Shown in pieces: positions 24,793-32,878 of a stretch of DNA of 64,000 bases; position 1 is the stretch's first letter; every line of letters begins with the position of its first letter. Position numbers and translations under genes: made by a program. This DNA is from Panacagrimonas sp046594215 (GTDB lineage Bacteria; Pseudomonadota; Gammaproteobacteria; Nevskiales; Nevskiaceae): assembly GCA_046594215.1 (NCBI GenBank), contig JBKJPX010000030.1:69529-133528 (forward strand), given 5' to 3'. Under the pieces are notes generated by a model that was given only the letters and a program-made list of their open reading frames with translations, was not told the origin of the DNA and did not search any database.

Positions 24793-26514
24793 TCAGCGCA
24801 CCTCCACGCCCTGCGTGTTGCGCGCGTCCTTGAGCTGCGTGATGAAGGTGTTCCAGTCCACCCGGCGGGAATAGCCCACCACGTCGATGCGCGGCACGAG
24901 CCGACCCTTCACCAGCACGTAGCCGCCGTCCTTTGCCGGCTCGATGCCATCCATCGTGCAGACGCCCTGCGAGAGCACGCAGCTCCAGCCGATGCGGTCG
25001 TAGGCGAAGTCCTTGAAGAAGCGCAGCGCTCCGCGCGACAGCAAGCCCGTGGGGCCGCCGCCGATCGAGGAGATGTTGTCGATCGCGCGCTGCGAGATGC
25101 GGTGCCGCGAGTCGTCGTGCTTGGGCGTGGCCAGGCGTGCCTTGAACGAGATCGGCTTCCAGCTCAGCAGGCGCAGGTCATCCCAGTCGCCGTCCAGGCG
25201 CCCCTCGATCCGGCCGAACGAGAACGCACCTGTGACCGCCGCGAGATCCAGGTTGCGCAGGTGGATGTCGGCCTCCACGCGCGGCAAGCGACCGAACGCG
25301 TCGAGTACGCGCAGCCCGTCCACGGTGACCTCGCCGTCGAACGCACGTGCGGTCAGCGCGCCGCTCAAGGTCAGCTCACCGTTCTTCAGGCTCAGGCCCG
25401 GTAGCCGGCCGCCGAGTTGGCCGCCGAATTCGGGCCAGCCGAAAGCACGCGTCAGGGTGGGCAGGTCGAGCGGCTCGATCTCGGCGTCGAAGCGCGCACC
25501 CATGTCAGGCTGGCCTGCGTCCGTCACCGCCAGCTCGCGGACGTTCAGCGCACCTCCTGCCAGCGGCAGGCGCAGCGGTGCGAGCAGCTGCATGTCGCGG
25601 GCGGAGGTTCTGAAGCGCATGTCGGCTGCGCCAAGCTGCAGGTCCGCGAGATGCCCGCCGCTCCAGCGCAAAGCTGAATCCGGGCCCGCGCCGGTCGCCT
25701 GCCAAACGACGTCGCCGTTGAGGCCGCTTAGACCGACGGAGAACGCCTCGACTTCCAGGCCGGCGTCTTCCAGTCGCAGCGCAATGCGACCCGGTGCCGT
25801 ACCCGCGGCTTCGACAGTGCCGCTCGCTCGACCGGAAACAGTCATCTTCTCCAGCTTCGTGCTGGCAAGAAACGGCTGTACATAGGTGGCGAACGCGGGT
25901 GCAAGCTGCATCTGTTCAATGTTCAGCACGAGTGAGCGAGCCGGCGAGGCGGCCTGGTCGACGTGGCCGGACGCACGCATCACGCCTTTCTGATCGAGGG
26001 CCAGGCTTGTGATGTCGAGCTGTCCACGCGCGCCGTCCAATCGCAGCGACGCGCCCAGCGTGGCCGGCGCGGATCCAAAGTCGACGAACACCGGTTCCAC
26101 GTAGACCTGTCCTTGCAGCAGCGAGGCCTGCAGGGCCGCGTCGATTCGTTGCGCTTTCGCGGTGAGCTGCGCCGTCAGATCCACATCGAGCTTGTCGGTG
26201 GCATAGCGTCCCGTGGGTTCCGACAAGGTCAGGCCCAGCGCTTTTGCCTTGCCCCTGGCCTGCCAATCACCGTTGCTTCGGAGGCTTGCTTCGAGCTTCA
26301 CCTCGACCGGATGGTCCTGCACGGACGCGCGCAGCGTACCGGCAGGGCAGGTGAGAACTTTCGCGGACGTTTCGAGCGCGCAGTCGAAGTGCAGCTTCGT
26401 GATCTGCGCCGGCAGCGCGGGGTGTTCTATGGAGCCCACGTCGATCTGCACGCGCAGCGCCACGGCGTGGCCGCTGCACGCCAGCAGCATCATGGCGAGC
26501 GCGATGCGGAACAT
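24793..26514 (-). CDS. AsmA-like/YdbH-like periplasmic protein of unknown role
   Basis: 573 residues. The signal peptide is MFRIALAMMLLACSGHAVAL, with likely cleavage after AVA. The body is a long run of beta-strand repeats (LRASVQDHPVEVKLEASLRS, LGASLRLDGARGQLDITSLA and the like), typical of AsmA/TamB/YdbH-type bridge proteins that move phospholipids between membranes. The C-terminal FGRIEGRLDGDWDDLRLLSW and ISSIGGGPTGLLSRGALRFF recall uncharacterised proteobacterial AsmA-like proteins. It begins 18 bases after the dnaE2 stop on the same strand, so it may be read from the SOS cassette. I cannot assign a function. Confidence 0.7.
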   Translation of the reverse strand: MFRIALAMMLLACSGHAVALRVQIDVGSIEHPALPAQITKLHFDCALETSAKVLTCPAGTLRASVQDHPVEVKLEASLRSNGDWQARGKAKALGLTLSEPTGRYATDKLDVDLTAQLTAKAQRIDAALQASLLQGQVYVEPVFVDFGSAPATLGASLRLDGARGQLDITSLALDQKGVMRASGHVDQAASPARSLVLNIEQMQLAPAFATYVQPFLASTKLEKMTVSGRASGTVEAAGTAPGRIALRLEDAGLEVEAFSVGLSGLNGDVVWQATGAGPDSALRWSGGHLADLQLGAADMRFRTSARDMQLLAPLRLPLAGGALNVRELAVTDAGQPDMGARFDAEIEPLDLPTLTRAFGWPEFGGQLGGRLPGLSLKNGELTLSGALTARAFDGEVTVDGLRVLDAFGRLPRVEADIHLRNLDLAAVTGAFSFGRIEGRLDGDWDDLRLLSWKPISFKARLATPKHDDSRHRISQRAIDNISSIGGGPTGLLSRGALRFFKDFAYDRIGWSCVLSQGVCTMDGIEPAKDGGYVLVKGRLVPRIDVVGYSRRVDWNTFITQLKDARNTQGVEVR

Positions 26515-26532
26515 GCCGCGATGGTCGCATGC

Positions 26533-29500
26533 TCAGTGAAAGTCGCGCGACGAGGTGACCAGCTCGCCGAGCCAGTGACTGCGGTCGTGGAAACGATGCG
26601 CCACGATGTGCGTGACGCCCTGCTGTTTCTGCAGCTCGCCGCTGACGATCAGGAAGCTGGCGCGCAAGGCCGGCACGCGCTGCGATTCGATCACCGACGC
26701 CCATACAATCAGATTGTGCGAGCCGGTCTCGTCCTCCAGGGTCATGAACACCGTGCCGTTGGCGGTCTGCGGACGCTGGCGGTTGATCACGAGGCCCGCT
26801 ACGCGCAGACGCTGCCCGTCGCGCATGCGATCAACCTCCGCCGAGCTGCAGATGCCGAGCCCCGCGAGCTTGGTTCGTAACAGCGATACCGGGTGCCGGC
26901 GCAAGGTGAGGCCCGTCGAGGCGTAGTCTGCGACGATCTCCTGGCCCTCGCGCGGCGGTTGCAGCAGGTCGAGCTGCGCTTCGCGCGCCGCGTGTCCCGC
27001 CAGCATTCCGGGCAGGCGCTCGGCACCCAAAGCCGCCCAGCGTGCCTGGTGTCGATGGCCCGTGAGCGTGCGCAGCGCATCGGCATCGGCCAGCAGGCGC
27101 CGTTCGCGTGCGTCGAGCCGCGCGCGATGCACGAGGTCCTCGAGATCGGCGAACGCGGCGACGGCGCGCGCCTGCTCGATGCGCCGTGCCGCTTCCTCCG
27201 GGAGCCCGGCGACGATGCGCAGTCCCAGGCGCATCGTGGTCCGATCGTCCAGCGTGCAGTCCCAGGCGCTCGCCGTGATATCGGCTGGCAACAGCGTCAC
27301 GCCGCTGCGCCTGGCCTCCTGCACCAGCTGAGCCGGCGCATAGAAACCCATCGGCTGCGAGTTGAGGAGTCCTGCGAAGAAAGCCGCGGGCTCGTGGCAC
27401 TTGAGCCAGGACGAGGCGTAGGCGAGCAGCGCGAAACTCGCCGCGTGCGATTCGGGAAAACCGTAGGAGCCGAAGCCCAGCACCATCTGGTAGACGCTCT
27501 TGGCAAACGCCGCGTCCAGGCCGTTCTTCGCCATGCCCGACAGGAGCTTCTCGCGGAAATGCTCGAGTCCGCCGTTGCGCTTCCACGCCGCCATCGAGCG
27601 GCGCACCTGGTCTGCCTCGCCCGGCGAAAAATCCGCGCCATCGATCGCAATCTGCATCACCTGTTCCTGGAACAACGGCACGCCGAGCGTGCGGCTCAGT
27701 GCCTTGTGCAGTCTCGGCGGAATTCTGAAATCGACGTCCGGATTCTTCTCGAGCCGCTGCCGCGCTTTCAAGTAGGGATGCACCATGCCGCCCTGGATCG
27801 GCCCGGGCCGCACGATGGCCACCTGCACGACGAGGTCGTAGAACTTGCGCGGCTTGAGCCGCGGCAGCATCGACATCTGCGCACGCGACTCGATCTGGAA
27901 GACGCCGACGGTCTTGGCCTTGCAGATCATGTCGTAGGTGGGCTTGTCCTCGCGTGGAACGTCGGCGAGTCCGAACGGCTGATTCCTGATCGTCGACACC
28001 ATCTCGAAACTGCGCCGCAAGCTGCTGAGCATCCCCAGCGCGAGCACGTCGACTTTCAGAAGGCCGAGCGACCCTAGATCGTCCTTGTCCCACTGGATGA
28101 TCGTGCGGTCCTTCATGGAGGCGTTCTCGACGGGCACCAGTCGCGATACCGGCCCATTGGAGATCACGAAACCGCCCACGTGCTGGGAGAGGTGCCGCGG
28201 CATGCCGACCAGCTGCCCGACGAGATCCAGCCAGTTGCGGATCACGGGCGCCCCGGGATCGAAGCCCAGTTCCACGAGGCGATCGGGCAGCGCTTCCTTG
28301 CGATCCCACCACGCGAGCGACTTGGAGAAGGCATCGATCTGGTCTGGAGCCAATCCCAGCGCCTTGCCCACGTCGCGGATCGCGCGCTTCTTGCGATAGT
28401 GGATCACGGTGGCGGCGATCGCCGCGCGATCGCGCCCGTACTTGGCGAACACGTACTGGATGATTTCCTCGCGCCGTTGGTGCTCGAAATCCACATCGAT
28501 GTCCGGCGGTTCGTTGCGCTCTTTCGAAAGAAACCGTTCGAACAGCAGATTTCCTTCCTCCGGCGTCACCGAGGTGATGCCCAGCGCGAAGCACACGGCC
28601 GAGTTGGCGGCGCTGCCTCGGCCCTGGCACAGGATCTCCAGTTCGCGTGCCTTCTTCACGATGTCGTGCACGGTCAGGAAGAAAGCCTCGTACTCAAGGC
28701 CTGCGATCAGTTGCAGCTCCTTCTCGATCTGATCGAGGACCGCGGGCTTGGCGCCTTCGGGCCATCGCTCGCGCATGCCCTTTTCGGTGAGCTGCCGCAG
28801 CCAGCTCGTGGGCGTATGACCCTGGGGTACCAGTTCGCCCGGATACTGGTATTTGATCTCCTTCATGCCGAAGGTGCAGCGCTCGGCGATGCGCAGAGTC
28901 TGATCGAGCAGATCCGGCGGGTAGATCTGCCGCAGTTCCTCGAGGCTGTGCAGGTGCCGCTCACCGTTGGGCAGCAGGCGATATCCGCACTCGCTGATCG
29001 GCAGGCCGTGCAGGGTCGCGGTCATCACGTCGTGCAGCGGCCGGCGCTCGCGCACGTGGTAGCGCACGTCACCGCTCGCGACGAGCGGCAGGCCGAAACG
29101 TTCGCCGAGACGGCGCAGTTGGTTGAGGCGCCTGCGGTCACCCGGACCGCGATGCAGCTCGACGCCGATCCATGCGCGTTCTGCGAAGGTGTCGCGCACC
29201 CAGGCCGCATGATCCGCGCAGGCCGCCGCATCGGGAATCCACACCGCCAAGGTCGATTGGGGATGCAGCGCGAAATCCTCGCGCAGCAAGCGGTACCCGC
29301 CCTTCTTGCTGCGTCGCCGCGCATGCGTGATCAGGCACGACATCGCTTCGTACGCCGCCTTGTCCGTCACCAGCAGTACCAGCTTGGGCCCATCCTCGAT
29401 CTCTACTTCGCAGCCGACGATCAGCTTCAGTCCGTGCTTCACGGAGGCCTCGTGTGCTCGCACGATGCCCGCGAGCGAGCACTCATCGGTGATCGCCAGT

Positions 29501-29622
29501 GCGCTGTAGCCGAGCGCTCCGGCCTGCTCGAACAGCTCTTCCGCCTGGGAGGCACCGCGCTGGAACGAGAAGCACGACAGGCAGTGCAACTCCGCGTAGG
29601 CCGGCGCGCTCAAGACCACCAC
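26533..29622 (-). CDS. dnaE2: error-prone DNA polymerase DnaE2 (ImuC)
   Basis: 1029 residues, the usual DnaE2 length and shorter than replicative DnaE. A PHP domain sits at the N-terminus (YAELHCLSCFSFQRGASQAE), and the C-family polymerase palm carries FERFLSKERNEPPDIDVDFE, whose Asp residues bind metal. A helix-hairpin-helix and OB-fold follow near the C-terminus (RVAGLVINRQRPQTANGTVF). It performs translesion synthesis in SOS-induced mutagenesis together with ImuB. The GTG start at 29622 (or the next GTG at 29619) overlaps the imuB stop by 13 bases. It is expected to be controlled from the LexA box ahead of lexA. Confidence 0.96.
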   Translation of the reverse strand: MVVLSAPAYAELHCLSCFSFQRGASQAEELFEQAGALGYSALAITDECSLAGIVRAHEASVKHGLKLIVGCEVEIEDGPKLVLLVTDKAAYEAMSCLITHARRRSKKGGYRLLREDFALHPQSTLAVWIPDAAACADHAAWVRDTFAERAWIGVELHRGPGDRRRLNQLRRLGERFGLPLVASGDVRYHVRERRPLHDVMTATLHGLPISECGYRLLPNGERHLHSLEELRQIYPPDLLDQTLRIAERCTFGMKEIKYQYPGELVPQGHTPTSWLRQLTEKGMRERWPEGAKPAVLDQIEKELQLIAGLEYEAFFLTVHDIVKKARELEILCQGRGSAANSAVCFALGITSVTPEEGNLLFERFLSKERNEPPDIDVDFEHQRREEIIQYVFAKYGRDRAAIAATVIHYRKKRAIRDVGKALGLAPDQIDAFSKSLAWWDRKEALPDRLVELGFDPGAPVIRNWLDLVGQLVGMPRHLSQHVGGFVISNGPVSRLVPVENASMKDRTIIQWDKDDLGSLGLLKVDVLALGMLSSLRRSFEMVSTIRNQPFGLADVPREDKPTYDMICKAKTVGVFQIESRAQMSMLPRLKPRKFYDLVVQVAIVRPGPIQGGMVHPYLKARQRLEKNPDVDFRIPPRLHKALSRTLGVPLFQEQVMQIAIDGADFSPGEADQVRRSMAAWKRNGGLEHFREKLLSGMAKNGLDAAFAKSVYQMVLGFGSYGFPESHAASFALLAYASSWLKCHEPAAFFAGLLNSQPMGFYAPAQLVQEARRSGVTLLPADITASAWDCTLDDRTTMRLGLRIVAGLPEEAARRIEQARAVAAFADLEDLVHRARLDARERRLLADADALRTLTGHRHQARWAALGAERLPGMLAGHAAREAQLDLLQPPREGQEIVADYASTGLTLRRHPVSLLRTKLAGLGICSSAEVDRMRDGQRLRVAGLVINRQRPQTANGTVFMTLEDETGSHNLIVWASVIESQRVPALRASFLIVSGELQKQQGVTHIVAHRFHDRSHWLGELVTSSRDFH

Positions 29623-31031
29623 CCATGCAGGTACCAGGAACCCTGGACAAGATCGCGGTACGCCCAGACGCGTCCGCCGTTGATGTTGAGCGTGACGTAG
29701 TCGCGCCGGATCTCATGCCCGTCCCACCAGCCGGATTCGATGCGCTCGAACGCGGTGTGTTCCGGTATCTCGGGTGCCGGCATCGGCCAGGGCTCCGAAG
29801 CCAGGAAGCTCGGACGCGCCGGCGCTGAAAAGGCGGATGCGTCCTGTGGTTTTCCTGCGGGGATAGCGCGTCGCATCGCGAACTCGGGCCGATGGTCGGC
29901 GACGGCCTCTGGCGTCCACACTCTTTCTTCGCCCAGCCGGGCACGTATGCGTTCGATGGCCGCCGCCCAGGCTTGCGATTGCCCCGCCCGCGCATCGAAC
30001 AGGTCGTTCTGCGGCACGGAAGCTTCCGCGAAATCCTCCGCCATCAGCACCAGCTCGCGTGCGGGCAGCGGCAGTCCGTCGCGCTCGAGACGCTCGTGCA
30101 AGGCATCGAAGATGCGCTTGGCATCGCGATGCGGATCGACGAACTGCGCGTGAACACGCGTTTCGCGCGCGCCCGCATGCATCACGGCCAGGGTCACGCC
30201 GCGCAGTCCGCGGTCACGCGCGCGAAGGTAGGACTGCAGCTCGCTACACAATCGCTTGAGCGGAAACTGCAGGCGTTCGACTTCCTCGATCTCCGCGCTC
30301 AACTCGAAGCGGCGGCGAAAGGTCTCGGGGGGCACGAGCGTGTCGCAGGGCTCGGGTGCGTGACCGAGCAGGCGGTCGAGTTCGAGTCGGTAGGCCGCGC
30401 CAAAACGTTTCGAGAACGCATCACGAGGAACGGCGAACAGATCGCCCAGCTGGCGGAAGCCGACGCCTGACAGCGAGTGCAGCAACTCGCCCGGCCAGTG
30501 CAGGGAAGAAAGCGGCAACTTCTCCAGGCATGCACAAAGCGTTTTCGAATCCGTGATCGGATCGAGGTGTCCCGCGCAGGCAAGCAGGGCAGCACCCGAG
30601 CGCGTGGGTGCGATCCCGATCTGCGCCGCGTGTCCGAGTTCCAGCAACTCGGTACACAGGGTTTTGCACAACGTGTCGAGTCCACCGAACAACGCGAGGC
30701 TGTGTCCGATCTCCACCCAAAGCAACGCGCGCGGACTACGACCGGGTTCTGCGAGATCCTGGATCTCGGCCGTGACCGGCTGCCCGAAGCGGTAGATCCA
30801 GTACGCCAGGCTGCGCAGCGCCTCCTGCTCCGCGCCGGGACGTCGCACCTGTACTTTCAGATCGGGATACAGCGACAGCGCGCGAGAAAGCGGCGTTCCC
30901 GCCGCGCAATCCGGCGTTGCCGTGATCAGCCAGCGTTGCGAGCCACGCTGGTCCACCACCGCGCTGCCGGCGTGCTGGGAACCCAGCGCCGACAGGGGCA
31001 GTTGCGGGAGATGGAGGCAGAGCCAGAGCAT
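29610..31031 (-). CDS. imuB: ImuB, inactive Y-family polymerase-like mutasome protein
   Basis: 473 residues. It begins MLWLCLHLPQLPLSAL, the typical ImuB start. Y-family folds are visible, with the little-finger region around RLCSELQSYLRARDRGLRGV, but the acidic metal-binding residues of active Y-polymerases are not conserved, as in other ImuB proteins. ImuB links DnaE2 and ImuA to the sliding clamp. A C-terminal WDGHEIRRDYVTLNINGGRV stretch and the final GSWYLHGWWS are conserved in the family. It lies 19 bases downstream of imuA and overlaps dnaE2. Confidence 0.93.
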   Translation of the reverse strand: MLWLCLHLPQLPLSALGSQHAGSAVVDQRGSQRWLITATPDCAAGTPLSRALSLYPDLKVQVRRPGAEQEALRSLAYWIYRFGQPVTAEIQDLAEPGRSPRALLWVEIGHSLALFGGLDTLCKTLCTELLELGHAAQIGIAPTRSGAALLACAGHLDPITDSKTLCACLEKLPLSSLHWPGELLHSLSGVGFRQLGDLFAVPRDAFSKRFGAAYRLELDRLLGHAPEPCDTLVPPETFRRRFELSAEIEEVERLQFPLKRLCSELQSYLRARDRGLRGVTLAVMHAGARETRVHAQFVDPHRDAKRIFDALHERLERDGLPLPARELVLMAEDFAEASVPQNDLFDARAGQSQAWAAAIERIRARLGEERVWTPEAVADHRPEFAMRRAIPAGKPQDASAFSAPARPSFLASEPWPMPAPEIPEHTAFERIESGWWDGHEIRRDYVTLNINGGRVWAYRDLVQGSWYLHGWWS

Positions 31032-31050
31032 TGCGTGCGCGCAGACAGAC

Positions 31051-31785
31051 TCATGCCGAGATCCGCATCACGGTGTCCGAGTGCAGCGAAGTGGGTGCGG
31101 ACGCCGCCCCCGCCTCCCGCACCCGCTGCTGCGCAGGCACCGTGTCGGCGTGGGTCCGTAGAGGGAGCGGCAAAGGCCGTGCGCCGCGACACTTCAGCAC
31201 CTCGACCTGCGGTGCCTCGTTCTGTCGCCACATGCGCAGCCGCAACGCGCTGGGCGTGGACTCCGCGGCGTAGCGATCGGATCGATAGAGCACAACGCAA
31301 CTGTCGTTCTCCTCGGCCGCGAGCTGAAGACGACGCAGCGCGTGCGCGTCGGCGTTCTCGATCCACAGCAACACGGCTCCGGCCGCGGCGCGCAGCAACT
31401 GCTCGGCCGCCCACAACGCGTTCTGCTCGCTGTCGCGCTCCACGCGATCCACCACGAGCAGCCTTGAGAGCTGCACGCCAGCAGCGGCCAGGCGCGGTGC
31501 ATACGGCAGCATCGGCGGGGCGACAAACGCGACCGGACGCCCGGCCTGCGTGAGCCGGGCAATCAACGGCAGCGCGAGGCTCAGCTCACCGACGCCGAGT
31601 TGCGCGTGCAGCACCTCGCTCACCGCGCCCAGCGGCCAACCGCCGCCGGGCAGCGCGCGGTCCAGCACTTCGAAGCCCGTGGGCTCGGTGCGGATCTGCG
31701 CCTGTTCGGTGGCACGCCAGACCTTCGGGCCCAGCAGGGCGCGCGGATCGAGGCGATCTACGCGTGCGGGAAGTGCGGATTCCAT
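31051..31785 (-). CDS. imuA: ImuA, RecA-like SOS mutagenesis protein
   Basis: 244 residues. The ImuA/SulA-RecA-like fold is seen in FEVLDRALPGGGWPLGAVSE followed by VLHAQLGVGELSLALPLIA, with a degenerate nucleotide-binding loop. RLLVVDRVERDSEQNALWAA and CVVLYRSDRYAAESTPSALR are typical of this group. It modulates RecA and partners ImuB in the DnaE2 mutasome. The ATG at 31785 lies inside the VOC gene end (28-base overlap), so translation is probably coupled to that upstream gene. Confidence 0.92.
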   Translation of the reverse strand: MESALPARVDRLDPRALLGPKVWRATEQAQIRTEPTGFEVLDRALPGGGWPLGAVSEVLHAQLGVGELSLALPLIARLTQAGRPVAFVAPPMLPYAPRLAAAGVQLSRLLVVDRVERDSEQNALWAAEQLLRAAAGAVLLWIENADAHALRRLQLAAEENDSCVVLYRSDRYAAESTPSALRLRMWRQNEAPQVEVLKCRGARPLPLPLRTHADTVPAQQRVREAGAASAPTSLHSDTVMRISA

Positions 31786-32162
31786 GCGACTTCCCAGATA
31801 AAGCCATCGGGGTCGGCAAAGTAGCCGGAATAGCCACCCCAGAATGCGCGGTGCGGCGGCTTGACGATCTTCACCCCGGCGGCGGTCAGTTCCGCCAACA
31901 ACGCATCGACAGCTTCGATCGAGCCGAGGTTGTGCGCGAGCGAAAATCCTGCGAAGCCGCTGCCCTCGCCTGAAACGCCCGCATCCTTCGCAAGGTCCTC
32001 GTGTGGAAACAGCGACAGCCAGGTTTTCCCCATCTCGAAGAAGCTCACGCCCGCGCCGTCCGGCATCGGGATGCGCGGCAGCTTGAGCACATCGGCGTAG
32101 AAGCGCGTCGCGCGATCGAAATCGGCGACGCCCAGGGTGATGAAGCTGACGCGAGGTTCCAT
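31758..32162 (-). CDS. VOC (glyoxalase/bleomycin-resistance fold) family protein
   Basis: 134 residues with one VOC domain of two beta-alpha-beta-beta-beta modules. The first begins RVSFITLGVADFDRATRFYA and the second is around LAHNLGSIEAVDALLAELTA, ending GGYSGYFADPDGFIWEVAWN. Small single-domain VOC proteins can be dioxygenases, glyoxalases or drug-binding resistance proteins, and the substrate cannot be told here. It sits nine bases after lexA and overlaps imuA, so it is embedded in the SOS cassette. That position is the informative point: it is expected to be DNA-damage inducible. Confidence 0.9.
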   Translation of the reverse strand: MEPRVSFITLGVADFDRATRFYADVLKLPRIPMPDGAGVSFFEMGKTWLSLFPHEDLAKDAGVSGEGSGFAGFSLAHNLGSIEAVDALLAELTAAGVKIVKPPHRAFWGGYSGYFADPDGFIWEVAWNPHFPHA

Positions 32163-32171
32163 GTAGCGGGC

Positions 32172-32786
32172 TCAGTTGCGCGAGAAGCCACCGGTGCGCA
32201 GCAGGCCCACCGCGAGTCCTTCGATGTGCAGCGCTTCGCGCGACAGGTCCACGCGGATCGGTTCGAACTCGGTGTTCTCGGGCAGCAGGCGCACGACGTC
32301 GCCGCGCCGTTCGAAGCGCTTCACCGTGACCTCGTCGCCGATGCGGGCGACGACGACCTGTCCGTTGCGTGCCGTGGCCTGGCGATGCACCGCGAGCAGG
32401 TCACCATCGCGGATGCCGATGTCGCGCATCGATTCGCCGCTGACACGCAGGAGATAGTCGGCGCGCGGCTTGAACAGATTGGCCTCGACCGGCACGTGGC
32501 GCTCGAGATTTTCCAGCGCGAGCAGCGGCGAACCGGCGGCCACGCGGCCGATCAGTGGAAGCTGAAATTGTTGGGGTACGGCTTCGAGCAGGCGAATCCC
32601 ACGCGCAGCCCCCGGGACCAGTTCGATCACGCCCTTCTTCGCAAGGGCCTTGAGATGATCGTCCGCCGCGGTGGGCGAGGCGAAGCCGAATTCGGTCACG
32701 ATCTCCGCGCGCGTGGGCGGTGCGCCGCGGTTCTCGAGAGAACTGCGGATGAACGCGAGGATGTCGGTCTGGCGGGGGGTGAGCAT
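32172..32786 (-). CDS. lexA: LexA repressor
   Basis: 204 residues. The N-terminal winged helix begins MLTPRQTDILAFIRSSLENR, with the recognition region FASPTAADDHLKALAKKG. The C-terminal S24 autoprotease has the cleavage bond A84-G85 in RVAAGSP, the nucleophile Ser119 in RVSGESM, and the general base Lys156 in EVTVKRF. RecA-stimulated self-cleavage induces the SOS genes. I chose the ATG at 32786 since it begins the standard LexA N-terminus. A perfect SOS box lies 20-35 bases upstream, so the gene is autoregulated. First gene of lexA-VOC-imuA-imuB-dnaE2. Confidence 0.97.
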   Translation of the reverse strand: MLTPRQTDILAFIRSSLENRGAPPTRAEIVTEFGFASPTAADDHLKALAKKGVIELVPGAARGIRLLEAVPQQFQLPLIGRVAAGSPLLALENLERHVPVEANLFKPRADYLLRVSGESMRDIGIRDGDLLAVHRQATARNGQVVVARIGDEVTVKRFERRGDVVRLLPENTEFEPIRVDLSREALHIEGLAVGLLRTGGFSRN

Positions 32787-32805
32787 GGGACCTGCCGAGG
32801 AGTCA

Positions 32806-32821
32806 CTGTACGCATATACAG
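32806..32821. promoter_or_regulatory. LexA-binding SOS box
   Basis: CTGT-ACGCATAT-ACAG, an exact CTGT-N8-ACAG match. Flanking bases extend the dyad to ACTGT...ACAGT. It is 19 bases upstream of the lexA start. It probably controls the whole minus-strand cassette from lexA to dnaE2. Confidence 0.93.
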
Positions 32822-32878
32822 TAGTCCGACCAGCGTCCCGATCCAAGCCCCCAGCCCGGGATTTTTTCTAATCCGTCC

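Noticed and set aside
28180..29700. A 506-residue plus-strand open frame opposite dnaE2
   Set aside because: Antisense shadow of a long, well-conserved polymerase gene.
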